Origin: Ypsolopha sequella
Taxonomy: Eukaryota > Arthropoda > Insecta > Lepidoptera > Ypsolophidae
DNA: 64,000 bases
Assembly (NCBI GenBank): GCA_934047225.1
Contig: OW203990.1
Span: forward strand, 27,197,045 to 27,261,044
Reading direction: 5' to 3'
The position numbers were made by a program, and so were the translations under genes. Each line of letters starts with the position of its first letter. Within the stretch, counting starts at the first letter, position 1. Of the stretch, positions 29,401 through 39,911 are shown piece after piece. The notes under the pieces are model-generated. The model was not told the DNA's origin and searched no databases. It worked only from the letters and a program-made list of their open reading frames with translations.

Positions 29401-32400
29401 TGGAACACAATTTTTGACTTCGTAATGTTGTTTGGACTAGTTAGGAGGTAAACATATCAAAAGTCCCTGCTCCTAGCCGTAATGTGGGGGGGCGGGGGGG
29501 GGTTCGAAGGTCCCTTTTTTCGGTTTTCTGCATATATCTCGGAAAGTATGCATTATAGCGACATAAAACCTTAGACAAAATGAAAGCTGATTAAATTTTA
29601 TACAAGTTTTATTCAGTCAAGTTTTTCGATATCTTGTATAGTTTTAGAGATATCTGCTCTTGAAAGTCTGTAAATTTGGAAAAAAAATGTTTTTTTCATT
29701 TTTACTCTTTTTGACCAATCAACCATTCAACGATGCACTCAAAAATAAATGCCGGCCGTAGGGTTCTGCGCTATACAAACTATTGAACACTACGACCAAG
29801 GATATACATGTCACACAGCTACACATCGTATTTGACGGGGGGTTCCTGGTCCATAAAGTAATTTGGCAAAGAGGTGCCAAGATATCGACAATCTGCGAGA
29901 GCTACATCCACTTTATCACGAAGAACTACCACGGAAAGAGATGTACTGTAGTCTTTGACGGCTATTCGTCATCAACCTCAAGCACAAAAGTAGCAGAACA
30001 GCAAAGGCGCTATCGGCTCAGCAAGTCTGCTGACATCCATTTCACCGAAGACACCGAGATAAACGTTAAACAAGAAGCTTTTCTGTCGAACAAGTTCAAC
30101 AAAAGCAGGCTCATCAACATGCTTAAGGTGAAGCTTGAGGACAATGGGATCAGGACCCTTCAAGCAGAAAGTGATGCGGATGTTCTCATTGTGGATACGG
30201 CTGTGGAAATGTCGGAAACATCTGTCGGCATTGTAGGTGAAGATGTTGATCTCATAGTCCTCTTGATGGCTAAAGCTGATGTGCATAAGGACATTATTTT
30301 CATCAAGCCTGGACGTGGGTAGACAAGGAATTCCTTATTCTCGTCCCAAGAGCTGCAGCAACAAGGTTTCAAGGACGTACTGTTTTTGCACGCCTTTACT
30401 GGATGCGACACAACATCTTCCGCATTTTTAAAAAGCAAGGTCGCATTTGCGAAGTTGTATCTGAAGTCGCCAGAGGTTCAGAAGGCAGCAGCGGTCTTTT
30501 CAGACTCTTCCTCCACCACCACCCAATTACAAAAAGCAGGTGAAACCTGCATCTTGAGGTGTTATGGGGCTCCAGTGAAAGAAGTCTCTCTCAATGATTA
30601 CAGGTATAAGTCATTCTTGAAATCGGTGGCCACCATCAAGCCTGATTTTTCTTGTCTTCCTCCCACCGAGGGAGCAGTAAAACGGCATTCCCTCCGAACA
30701 TTCCGCCAAGTTTAGCTGTGGCTGGGAAATGACCTGCCTCCTCTGATGTACGGATGGAAGATTGAGAACGACTACCTGGTCCCAGTGCACAGTGAGTTAG
30801 CAGCTGCACCGGACGACATCTTGAAAATGATTTTCTGCCGATGCACGAAATACTGTGCCAGCTCGAAGTGTGGCTGCAAGAAAGCAAGCCTCAAATGTTC
30901 CCCAGCATGCCAAAATTGCTAGGGAAACTGCCTGAATGGGGTTCCTCAAGGTGACTGCGAAGATGAAGAAGAACAGGAGAATCCTCTGACCGTTTCATCA
31001 TACCTTTTCATCGGTCCTTCATGAAAATGACTGAATGGTACCTACTGTTGTAATGTTTTTTGTAAATTCACGTAATAAACATCATTTCAACTTAATGGTT
31101 GTGTTTTATAAAACTAACCCAATGTCTTGAAGACACTCATATATGCACAAACAGGTCATAGCAAAACATTTTTCCATTCAAATGGTCTAAATCTTCTTTA
31201 ATTGAGTGTGAGCCACCTGGTCAGCGGGCCTACAAATAAATATTCTAAAATGAACATCTGTGCTATTTATCCGAAACGAAGATAGCTGTCAGAGATCGAA
31301 GGTGACCGACATAGCCTGCCGAATCAGTAAGTTGAAGTGGCAGTGGACTGGCCATATTTGTCGCCGACATGATAACCGTTGGGGCCGAAAGGCATTGAAA
31401 TGAAAACCACGTACACCAAAGCGTAGCGTAGGCCGCCCTTGTGCGTGCCCATTGGGCTGACGATCTGAAGGACGTGGTGGACGGCAGCTGGATGAGGATG
31501 CTGGACCGCCAAGAGTGGCGTAATATTGGGGAAGCCTATGTCCAACAGTAGACAAATACAGGCTGATGGATGGATGGATGGTGCTATTTAGACATCGATG
31601 CATTGTTGAAGAGTTATCCGGTCAAAAAGAGCAAAAATGTGAAGCAAAAATGTTTTTTTTCAAAATGACAGACTTTCAAGAGCGGATATGTCTAAAACCA
31701 TACAAGATATCGAAAAACTTGACTGAATAAAACTTGTATAAAATTTAATCAGCTTTTACTTTGTCTTAAGCTTTATGTCGCTATAACGCATACTTTGCGA
31801 GATATATGCACAAAACCGAAAAAAGGGACCTTCGAACCCCCCCCCCGCCCCCCAACATTAAGGCTAGGAGCAGGGACTTTTGATATGTTTACCTCCTAAC
31901 TAATCCAAACAACGTTACGAAGTCAAAAATTGTGTTCCAACCATTTCCCTCTATACCTTTTCATTGCTTGGCCTATAACCTAGTTTTAAGCCTAACACTA
32001 ACCTACCTATGGATTTTTAATGTGAAAATAAACAGTAATTTATTATTTAACAAATAAATTGTAAGAAGGGTGAAGGTGAAGGAAAACAACTAGGTAAACC
32101 TATGTACTCTAAAATAATAGGCGTAATGAGTTTCGACCCCCCAAAATAAAGAGAAGAACTTCGCCTTTCCTATTACAATAAATTGTTAATAAAAATCTGG
32201 ACCAATTCCCATAACTTAATTTCAAAGAGATTTTTTTTACTTGGATTTTTTTTATGCCACTTTTGGAAATTGTTTTCATTATTTTGGTATTCAAATAACC
32301 ATTATTTTTTATGATTTTTTAAAGAATTGTCGTGTATGATGTCACTTGAGAATTTTAGACATTATACTGATTGTGATGTGTCATTACTTATAAAAAAGTG

Positions 32401-35400
32401 GTCAGTTTGTCTGTCTACCCGTCTGTCATCTCATCCATCTGTCAAATCAGTCGGCAGCAAATTTTTATAAATTTATCTTGGTAGCAAAAGACACCTTTCT
32501 AAACAGCCGTTTCTCAAGTGACGTCACACGAAGGCAAATGGAAGTTGCAGCTTTTTCGTAAAAATATTCATCATGAGGTTTTTTTGACCAAAAGTTCGAA
32601 AATACGGCTTGTTTAACCTAAATCTCGATATGGTTTTTGAATTATCACACCTTAACATAATTTAAACTAAGCGAAAAAAAAACATGGTTACCTACGCCTA
32701 TGCCAAAATCATGTACTTATTTATGGCAATCAATTAACCACACGCATTTTACATATCATAATGTACTAATTCCTCACGAGATAAACTAGGAACACAAAAA
32801 ATACATACATTTGCCATTTGCAACAACGGTAAATAAAAAAAAATTTAAAAAACAGCGTTTTCGGTCACAAAGTTATTGTTCAGTGTAATCAGTAAATTAA
32901 CCCGGTGTTTACTTCCCGTCCAGCTCCCTACGGCGTCCGGGAATCGATCGAGAAGATCGGGATAGACCGCGAAGGATACACCCTCACCGAAGACCAGCTC
33001 ACGACCCACATCCCGTCGAAGGTGCAGTATGACCTGCCGCACATATACAGCGACCTGCTGAACTTCGCCGCGAGACATCTGAGGGTCGGGGGGAGGCTGG
33101 TGTGCTGGTACCCTCTCGTTAGGTGAGTGGTTTTTAGGGTTCCGTATTACCTAAAAGGTATAAAAGGAACCTTTATGGTGAGACTCCGTTGTCCGTCCGT
33201 CCGTATGTCACAGCCTCATAACTTTAGCACCGTTAAAGATAAAGACATGAAATTTGGCACAAAATTAGCATTCATTTGCCCACATATCACGGTGTAAAAA
33301 ATATTAAAAATTTGAAACTGTTCAAAATATTTTCGAAACGAAAGTAAGAAAAATAAAATATTTTATCCTAAAAATACAATATGGGTATCAAATTGTAGAT
33401 ATTAAAAAGTGAATTGTAAAAATGTGTACTTTTACTACATTTACTGGCACTGGCTTCGAGAAATCTTAAAAAACCACAAAATATGTATGTCCCCCCCCTT
33501 TGTCTCTGAAACTGGTTGACCGAAAAATATGAAAAAAATGTAGATTATAGATTATAACTGGCCAATTACAGGAAAACTATAGCGATTTAAAAAAAGTTGA
33601 GCACAAATGAGAAATATTAAAAAAATAAATAAAAAAAATATTTTATAAAAATACAAAATGGGTATCAAACTGTAGGTATTAAAATTTTGATTGTAAAAAT
33701 ATACAATTTGGCTATATTTAATTAATTGCATCTATTTCAAGAAATCATTGAAAAAGCATAAAAAGTGTATGTCCCCCCCCCCAATCTCTAAAACTGGTTG
33801 ACCAAAAAAAAAAGAAAAATGTCATGCTAATAGTGTTTACGTAAAGATTACAGGAAAAATAAAGCGATAATGTAGGAAAATGGTGTTTATATTAATGCGT
33901 TTTATTTATATAGTTAAGATTGCACTAAAATAATAAATACATAATTAAATACGTCGGTACAACAAGTACACCTTCCCACCTATAGTAAACATTTAATAAT
34001 CAACCGTTGATATTATTGTTTCCTTGACTGTACCTGCGCAAGGTTGCACTTGTGACTTATTCAGAGGCGACTAAAAGGTTGGCGCGCACTATACATAATG
34101 ATGTTGAAATAAATCGATTTTCTTCCAACTACGCTATAATTTTGTCATTATTTGCCTAAATAGTGTGCGCGAAGCGGAACTTCACTGCACTGTTTTTGCA
34201 CTAAAGCCGTAAATCCCAGGTGATCGATCATGGCCGACCACCCAATCAGCCGACGCCAAGCCACAGGTCAACCGCAGGCTACGATCAAGGCCAATAGTTT
34301 TAACCCAGCCAATCAGTGCGCAGACGACAAGCAGTAGAGCTACGATCGTGGCCTACTAGTTTTTAACCAGCCAATCAGATAAATAGTGTAGTAAAACCGT
34401 GAACTTTACATTTAATCATTGTTAATTTGTTCCTTTTTTTTTCTTCAAAATATGCGTATGTTTGATTTCAGTTTTTTATTCTGTAGTTGAAAGCAGATTT
34501 TATTAACTAAATTCACACCTGCAATATTATTAAGCGAACATTCTGCATCATCGTTGATAATACTTTTTGTCTATGAATTTTTATTCAAATTATCCTGACT
34601 TATGTCTTATTGAATTTCATAACTTACTCACAACCGTAAACTGCGTTTTCTCCTTGTAAATTTTATTTATTCTATAAACAAAGCAACAATCGGCTCAGTT
34701 ACCACCATTGATAAATTAAATTCATTTTCAGCCCCCTTATTTCATACCAAAGCCATTCTTCCAGTCTTATGTTAACCCTTAAATGCATCCTGTTGCCAAA
34801 TGGCAACATATAATTTTTTTTTTATTTTTCATTTGTAACTGTTTTTTTATTACGTATATTTTTCTTTCTGCAAGACTATTGTATGAAAAATAATGACGTA
34901 ATAAAATAAAAATATGTAAAATTTAGTTTTATTTGCTTTTTTTTAATGTATACAAACATAATTTTGCAGTTGTAAAAAAAATGGTTCCAATCTGAAAATA
35001 AGAGGTCGCGAAAAACAATCATAATAATTTCATGCTTTTGTTTTATTAAATAGGGTTTTTGTAAACTAGTGTCAAATGACTGTACTAACTGATAAAAAAC
35101 AGAAATGAAAAAATAAACAATTTTTTATACTAATTTGAAAAAAAAATCTCTTTTTGATTTTATACCATTTTACCCCCTTAAAAACGAAAAAATTTTTTTT
35201 TTTTATTTTTCCATAATTCTGGACCACTTCTCTATCATATATCCCACTTTCATTTAAAAAGAAAAAATCATGCATTTAAGGGTTAAACTCTGCTGCCATG
35301 ATATAATAATAATAATAATAAAAGTTTTATTTTTCTTTAACAAAAGTTACATATTTCACATAAATTAGTGAATGGAGCCTCCTTTTAAGCATGTTATGCC

Positions 35401-37310
35401 TGTACCAGGAGGATCCGCTCTTCCAGTAACTGTAGTAAATGTTAATTTACAAATAGCTTTTTTCTATACAATAAAAAAAAATTTAGTTTTAATTTGATTT
35501 AAGACTAAGTTTACTAACAAAAGAAAGAAAATGTGTATGAGGGTGTGTGTGAGAGGATGTGTAAATGTGTGTTTGTGGGAGGGGAAGAGAGAGTAAGTGT
35601 ACGTGTACGTGTACGTGTGTGAGCAGGTGTGTGTGAGAGTGATTGTCCTACATTAGTGTTAGGTTTTTAAATGTGTGTAATTAATCTACGTTATATATCG
35701 TAAAAGATTTTCCGTCTCTTCATAGCTTAGAGGTTTTATAAAACTTGTTATTATATTTTTACATTCAACATATGACTTACGATAAATATCTAACTGTTTA
35801 TTTATTTTGTTATATATATATGATGATATTTTATTATATTGTATACTAGCAAACTGCGTATTTGATTTAGGAACACGTGCTACGATATCTTTTCTTCTTT
35901 TGTTTTGCCTAGTTTTATCAAATGGTATAGTTTTATGTCTCTTTAATATGATATTGATTATATATAACTTTCTAACTGATAGTAATTTACTTATTTGATA
36001 TAGTCTCTCAGTAGGGAATCTCCGTTTTTTGAAGTACATGACTTTTATTAGGGCTCTCTGAGCTCGTTCTACGTCCAAAAACCTCGTTTTCATTGCACCA
36101 CCCCATACAGGAATACAGTAAACTATAATGGATTGTACCAAGGTAACATATATGTCATTTAAAAGATTTTTAGAAGATTCTTGTGAGGTCAACGTATTTT
36201 TCGGAATCACATGTCTCAGCGTCTTAAATATCCAGATCAACTTTGATGATTACCATCAGTTTTGGTGGTCCACCTACCACCTGGCTCTTGGTCTACGAAA
36301 AGCTCGCCATCCCGCTCTATGTAGGTTGCCACTTTGCTAATAGCATTTTACGACTTCCGTTTTCTCTGCAGGGAGGAGTATCGACAAGACGAGCTTCCAT
36401 CGCACCCCAGCTTCAAACTCGTCGCCAACTCGGAGCAGGTTCTGTCCAAGCTGACCTCTAGAAGACTGCTGACCTATGAGAAGGTGGTTGACCAGGCGGT
36501 AGACTCGCCAGTAGAAGCCACCGCTGGGTTGCATAACTTTAGGTAAGCTGACCTTGGTGGAATTTCGTTTTAGGGTTGCGGTGCTATTTCGTATTGGGAT
36601 TACAAGGACGACAACTCGGTCGTTTTGTAAACTTCAATGTGCTCTTTCTGTCTGCTTTTTTGAATAAATTGTCCAATTTAGGTATGCAATTTCAGTAATA
36701 CATTTTTTGTTCTTTTCAACCGATTTTTCAAGTATTTTAGTGTATACAGGAAGTGACGTCATCATTATAAGTTTCGGATCCCTGTCAGATTTTAAGATGG
36801 GTTCAAGAAAAAAAATATTGTCTATGAAAATGTGTGCTGATGACGTCACTGAAGTTTAAATGAAAGACATCGTTTAGGGAAGGCGCTTGTTTTAAAATCT
36901 TCCACCGAAAACAGTTAAGGAAAGTTATTCCTCGGAACTGTTTTCGAAACGTAAATATTGGCGAAAAAAAGAAGAGGCCAAGGGGGCTATTCCGGAGAAA
37001 TAGTCGAAGCGAGACTTCTAAAACTCGACCTAAAAATGTATGTAGTTCGTCAGATAAAACTGGTTTTTACGGTCGAGAAGGCTAATAAGAAAGACTCGGA
37101 ATTGCCCCCCTGGACTCTAGAGTATAACCACCCTTTTTTTGTGTCACTTTAATTTTTTTTTATTTCAGAGAGAAGTACTTTTCGATGGGAGAAATGACTC
37201 GAAAGGAAAGGAAAGAGAAAAAAGCTGAAGAAAAGGCAGCAAATCTTCTTATCAAGTCCCTAAGGATAAACAAATCAGAAAACAGCGATAATGATACTTT
37301 AATAAAATAA
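20489..37310 (+). CDS. TRMT11: tRNA (guanine(10)-N2)-methyltransferase TRMT11
   Basis: Catalytic subunit, with TRMT112, of the enzyme that makes N2-methylguanosine at position 10 of tRNAs. Exons: 20489-20647, 20726-21112, 21431-21565, 24431-24620, 27094-27167, 28444-28582, 32924-33122, 36372-36542 and 37169-37310. All GT-AG junctions keep frame: 531 residues, or 497 from the second Met at 20591, where family similarity begins (RYLMWFAHEHTDFR). Exons 1-3 form the THUMP-type RNA-binding half. Exon 4 has DGQRDLIQYHSLKRRQFIGN and the SAM-binding motif DPFVGSGSLL. Exons 6 and 7 together give the catalytic D-P-P-Y (split D|PPY). Exon 7 has LNFAARHLRVGGRLVCW. Human TRMT11 is about 463 residues. The 34-residue leader from the first ATG is not conserved as far as I recall, so the second Met may be the true start. 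AATAAA at 37301-37306 overlaps the last codons. Confidence 0.95.
21315..21379 (+). mobile_element. LINE 3' end (65 bp) with 12-bp target duplication
   Basis: Same 3' UTR and GAA tail as 5568-5839 (CACGCACAAAGGTCC; GAAACCGAGCCCACC). AAGCACTGTCCA is repeated exactly at 21303-21314 and 21380-21391. Severe 5' truncation. It lies about 50 bp upstream of TRMT11 exon 3. Confidence 0.85.
21600..22860 (+). mobile_element. Penelope-like element fragment (GIY-YIG endonuclease), split by a copia insertion
   Basis: At 21655-21986 the frame gives NCIYLLEC, HCPAFYIGETRNAL and NNHRH, the GIY-YIG endonuclease C-terminus of Penelope-like retroelements, ending TGA at 21984. One in-frame TGA (21714) breaks it. 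After the copia derivative (22171-22692) the 3' part resumes, with the GGGCCGAAATATA phrase near 22780 seen in other such fragments (38265-38340, 43270-43320). It lies in TRMT11 intron 3. Confidence 0.75.
22171..22692 (-). mobile_element. Internally deleted Ty1/copia element with two LTRs
   Basis: Two 159-bp LTRs, 22171-22329 and 22534-22692, differ at one visible site, begin TG and end CA on the minus strand, and are flanked by a 5-bp target duplication CTAAC (22166-22170 and 22693-22697). The 204-bp interior, read on the minus strand, has a TGGTAGAATCC-like primer site beside the 5' LTR, then the last codons of a copia polyprotein (FHQRTKHVRLRSFFIRK; ARQIADMLTKPL), a stop, and a purine tract (AAAGAGAGGTGGA) next to the 3' LTR. 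Nearly all of gag, protease, integrase and reverse transcriptase is gone. Confidence 0.92.
23181..23575. repeat. Dispersed 390-bp repeat, copy 1
   Basis: CAAGTGCTCGTAAGGGCCC, CCGAACAGAAAGTTGATTAT and GTTTAAAACACTCGCTACGC recur in the same order and orientation at 43839-44228. Not recognised as a known family; no coding capacity. Confidence 0.8.
23690..24335. repeat. Lepidopteran interspersed repeat (GCCCCGGCTTTGCACGGG type), copy 1
   Basis: Starts CTAGCGACCCGCCCCGG and ends AGACAGCGGGAAGCAAATTT. A second copy lies inverted at 44669-45345. Common in moth introns; here in TRMT11 intron 3. Confidence 0.7.
25320..25599 (+). mobile_element. SINE-like repeat with (TTTTGAAT)n tail, copy 1
   Basis: Head TTGGTGATCATTGAACC and CCGGGTCTCCGGTATGGG, then an AT-rich body and a tail TTTTGAATTTTGAATTTTG. 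A near-identical copy lies at 28737-29019. Only the head recurs, as an inverted pair, at 54527-54806. No clear pol III A/B boxes, so its type is uncertain. Confidence 0.7.
25679..25832. mobile_element. Palindromic MITE (family M2), copy 3
   Basis: GGTACCGATTCGG at the left is matched by CCGAATCGGTAC at the right, with the same inner arms as copies 1 and 2. In TRMT11 intron 4. Confidence 0.85.
26392..26784. mobile_element. Long hairpin with GC-rich core
   Basis: Outer arms 26392-26458 and about 26720-26784 match inverted (TACATACGGCTTGAACACTC against GAGTGTTCAAGCCGTATGTA). Inner arms of about 80 bp match around a loop at 26631-26647. The left arm has about 90 bp at 26459-26548 with no partner on the right, so one side has gained or lost sequence. 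No transposase coding. Confidence 0.85.
26992..27010. repeat. Poly-G run of 19
   Basis: Uninterrupted G tract after a GT/GA-rich stretch, 83 bp before TRMT11 exon 5. G4-forming potential on the coding strand. Confidence 0.9.
28277..28394. mobile_element. Short MITE or hairpin
   Basis: TGGTCCACGAAATTGTCATG near 28289 is matched inverted by CATGACAATTTCGTGGGCCA near 28366. It ends about 60 bp upstream of TRMT11 exon 6. Confidence 0.65.
28673..29242. mobile_element. MITE (family M1), copy 2, with nested SINE-like repeat
   Basis: Ends GTGGCAACCAAAGATTTC and GAAATCTTTGGTGGCAAC, interior shared with 1651-2267. The SINE-like repeat at 28737-29019 interrupts it between CAGCACCAAA and TGTTTCCACC, which are contiguous in the MCM3 copy. 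Confidence 0.85.
29735..31024 (+). pseudogene. PIN/FEN-like protein with HAFTGCDTT block and C-terminal CXC cysteine cluster
   Basis: I recognise the family as a multicopy 'uncharacterized' metazoan protein; its biochemical role is unknown to me. In order: LHIVFDGGFLVHKVIWQRG, with an acidic start like PIN/FEN nucleases; RCTVVFDGY; ESDADVLIVDTAVEM and VGEDVDLIVLL, further acidic motifs; LHAFTGCDTTSS at 30386; ILRCYGAPV; PPTEGAVKRHSLRTF; MYGWKIENDYLVPV; then CRCTKYC, CGCKK, LKC, CQNC and GNC, a CXC (tesmin-like) cysteine cluster. The same frame runs from before 29783 to TGA at 31022-31024 with no frameshift, but contains TAG at 30320, 30713 and 30920, and another at 29759 just upstream. No good initiator ATG is seen, so the N-terminus is unclear. 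I call it a pseudogene because of the stops; readthrough or reassignment is the less likely alternative. Confidence 0.75.
31290..31590 (+). mobile_element. RTE-type LINE 3' end with GATG tail
   Basis: Plus-strand reading gives KLKWQWTGHICRRHDNRWG-type C-terminal reverse transcriptase residues, then a short UTR and GATGGATGGATGG. A second copy is at 40180-40414. The assignment to RTE rests on the C-terminal motif and tail. Confidence 0.75.
32000..32923. other. TRMT11 intron 6, right part, nothing recognised
   Basis: AT-rich intron with short frames that have no recognisable product. It ends at the polypyrimidine tract and AG before exon 7. Confidence 0.4.
33136..33880. repeat. GGTTCCG-type lepidopteran repeat with internal duplication
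   Basis: Starts TTTTAGGGTTCCGTATTACC. A block of about 150 bp around 33355-33525 (TGGGTATCAAATTGTAG; GTATGTCCCCCCC; AACTGGTTGACC) is repeated in diverged form around 33650-33800. In TRMT11 intron 7. Confidence 0.65.
34776..35282. mobile_element. piggyBac-type MITE at TTAA
   Basis: TTAA at 34772-34775 and 35283-35286 flanks inverted ends CCCTTAAATGCAT and ATGCATTTAAGGG. TTAA target choice and CCC-starting ends are the piggyBac signature. Non-coding, 507 bp. Confidence 0.85.
35305..36240 (-). mobile_element. 5'-truncated LINE (Jockey/CR1-like reverse transcriptase end)
   Basis: The minus strand codes for about 180 residues of a non-LTR reverse transcriptase C-terminus (SIIVYCIPVWGGA; DVERAQRALIKVMYFKKRR; PTERLYQISKLLSVRKLYII), then a 3' UTR with a GT/CA-rich tract, AATAAA and a (TTA)n tail. 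In TRMT11 intron 7, antisense, about 130 bp upstream of exon 8. Confidence 0.85.
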
Positions 37311-39150
37311 AATCTTAAACAGAAATAAGTTTTTTTTTTATTTGTTGACAGTCGAATAAAGGGTCAGTAAAAAGCAAAACAATATCATAGTAACATAAAT
37401 GTTTATTCTCAATTATAAACTACAAATAAAATAATCACTTATTTTGCACTTCATCAATATATTACAACAGTATTTTGTGCAACTGTGACATAATCCGAGA
37501 CATTGGGACACGAGTGCTTCTTTCGTTATAGTTCGTTTCGTAATAGTTTTGCACGAGTGTCCCAATGTATAATTATGTTCAGTTGCACACAATAATTTAT
37601 CTACGACCATCAAAAACAATGTCACGAAAAATTTGAAAAAGAACACTCGTCATGATACCTGAGCCCTTAGTGTGTAGATGGCTGAGACCAATCAGAAGCG
37701 AGAAAAGTAAAAGGGCGTGGCTTAAGAAATTAAGACCGTTATTGCTTGTGATTGGTTCTCTAGCGGTGTTATAATACATTTTGTCATGCAATCACAGCGC
37801 AGAATTGCGTTGTTATAATGTAATATTATAACATCGGTCAAACAATGTAGGTACTTATAAAACCGCATTTGATGTTGTAATTACCTCATTACAGTATAGG
37901 TGTAGATAAAAAAAATATTAAATTTAGAATTGTCATTCCTGAAAAAAAAATGCCAGTGTTAGTACTGAAAATTGAGTTTTCTTCAAATTCTCCATACAAA
38001 ACGGACTTTTTTTTATAGGTTTGCATTTAATATTACAACTTTTATAACCGAACACCCTGACCATACAAACGTGCCTAAAATTACTTTTTATTCCAACAAA
38101 ATACATGCTTAATTAATTCATACCGTTTTATATGAAATAACTATAATTTGTCTACTTATAAAATAGTTGAAATAAATATTTATATTTGCCTTTTTAAGGC
38201 TTTTCATTTAATTTAATAATTATAAACAACAAAAAGAATAGTTTTCAGTATTTTCGAAATATATTTCGGCCCACTTCAAATCTTTCATCATTCGACTGAT
38301 GCCGGCCCCAAAATGGGCTGAAATATATTTCGAAAATACTTATAAATTTAGAAAACATTTAAATAAATAAAAACGTATCTAAAATATTTTGATGAACAGG
38401 ACGGCAATTCTAGCGCGTGCGCAAAAACTGTGAAACCAGAAAAATCCCTTGAAATAGAAAATCCGTAGTAAAATTATCCGAAATCTGCCGTAGCAAATTT
38501 TTTCGCACTTGCCAGAATAGCCGTCCTGCGGGCCTATTGTGTATCTCTAGTTGCCTTCTGGACTGGGTGTCTATCATCAAAAACATAGATATACTATCGA
38601 ATTCCGATGTCCTAAGGATATTTTCGCACTTGAAGTGACGACACAGATTGTTAATAGTTCAATACCCACTAAAGGCTATTTTGAAATTTCAGTTTTTAGC
38701 TATGTTTTTGATGACAGGCACCTCGTGCAGTTGGCAACTAAAGATACAGAATAGGGGGGCAGGTTGGATTTTTATATACGAATGGTTCGTTTACTGGGTA
38801 GGAAACCTTACAAATGCCAAGCGTCCCATAAAAATAGCCGTCATGTATTGTATCCAGTTTTATTTTAAGGGTTCCATTTAGACATTACCACAAAATAACC
38901 ACTAACAGAAGGTTCACTCCGCATAACTAGCGAAAACAGGCGCACGCACACATATACGCGCACGTACGATGATCTCGGATGAAGTCGGTCGAATGCCAAT
39001 ATGAAAATCTGCCGAGATCATCATACGTACGCGTCTATGCATGTGTATGTATGTATGTATGCAGCACGTCACATCAAAAGTAATATAACGCTATCATATT
39101 AAAGGTGCAATTAAAATATCAACATGACGTGCTCCCGTTTACACAACAAT
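37311..39150. other. Convergent intergenic region with several MITEs
   Basis: Between the 3' ends of TRMT11 and EMC2. Inverted repeats: 37468-37595 (TTGTGCAACTGTGACATAAT class), 38250-38345 (TTTTCGAAATATATTTCGG on both sides), 38397-38528, 38548-38746 (TAGTTGCC; ATCAAAAACATAG inverted) and about 38905-39035 (ACGATGATCTCGG against CCGAGATCATCATACGT). A second AATAAA for TRMT11 is at 37355. No gene. Confidence 0.6.
38397..38528. mobile_element. MITE with TIR CAGGACGGCAATTCTAGC
   Basis: CAGGACGGCAATTCTAGCGC and TGCGCAAAAA are matched inverted by TTTTTTCGCACTTGCCAGAA and TAGCCGTCCTG. 132 bp, non-coding. Confidence 0.8.
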
Positions 39151-39911
39151 AGCCAGTGCCCTACTCAGTTATTACCAAGTTGAGCAGATGCTATCCTCAG
39201 CAATAGCCGAGCTTAGCCAGTGCCCTACTCAATAATACCCAAATGAGTTACCGCCCTACTCAGTAATACCCAAATGAACCACTGCCCTTCTCAGTAATAC
39301 CAAAATGAGCCAGTGCCCTACTCAATAACACCCAAATGAGTTGCCGCCCTACTCAGTAATACCCAAATAAGCCAGTGCCCTACTCAGTAATACCCAAATG
39401 AACCACTGCCCTTCTCAGTAATACCAAAATGAGCCAGTTCCCTACTCAATAACACCCAAATGAGTTGCCGCCCTACTCAGTAATACCCAAATAAGCCAGT
39501 GCCCTACTCAGTAATACCCAAATGAACCACTGCCCTTCTCAGTAATACCAAAATGAGCCAGTTCCCTACTCAATAACACCCAAATGAGTTACCGCCCTAC
39601 TCAGTAATACCCAAATAAGCCAGTGCCCTACTCAGTAATACCCAAATAAGCCAGTGCCCTACTCAGTAATACCCAAATGAACCACTGCCCTTCTCAGTAA
39701 TACCAAAATGAGCCAGTTCCCTACTCAATAACACCCAAATGAGTTACCGCCCTACTCAGTAATACCCAAATAAGCCAGTGCCCTACTCAGTAATACCCAA
39801 ATAAGCCAGTGCCCTACTCAGTAATACCCAAATAAGCCAGTGCCCTACTCAGTAATACCCAAATAAGCCAGTGCCCTACTCAGTAATACCCAAATAAGCC
39901 ACGCCCTACTC
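39150..39911. repeat. 31-bp tandem array abutting the EMC2 stop codon
   Basis: About 25 direct units of the type GCCCTACTCAGTAATACCCA plus AATAAGCCAGT, uninterrupted and without unique spacers. Variants (AATGAACCACTGCCCTT, CAATAACACCCAAATGAGTT) recur in a fixed order, giving a higher-order period of about four units in the middle. The right edge enters the coding sequence: the last EMC2 codons and TAG stop (39906-39920 on the minus strand) are themselves repeat-like. Confidence 0.92.

Larger units (their letters stand above)
29355..31975 (+). mobile_element. Long-TIR element coding for a PIN/CXC-type protein, no known transposase
   Basis: Ends are TAGGCCAAGCAA and its inverse. TIR arms of about 380 bp run 29355-29735 and 31605-31975, with shared poly-G, 'GATATCT' and 'CGACATAAA' stretches. 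TAAC is repeated at 29351-29354 and 31976-31979 as a probable target duplication. Inside are one plus-strand reading frame (29735-31024) and, after it, a nested LINE 3' end (31290-31590). The unit lies in TRMT11 intron 6. No DDE, RNase H-like or rolling-circle motif was seen. Confidence 0.8.

Noticed and set aside
31289..31603. 104-codon frame on the minus strand
   Set aside because: Antisense to the RTE-type LINE 3' end with a GATG tail.
39150..39911. Possible CRISPR-like array
   Set aside because: The 31-bp units are contiguous, with no unique spacers, and the genome is an animal's. It is a minisatellite.
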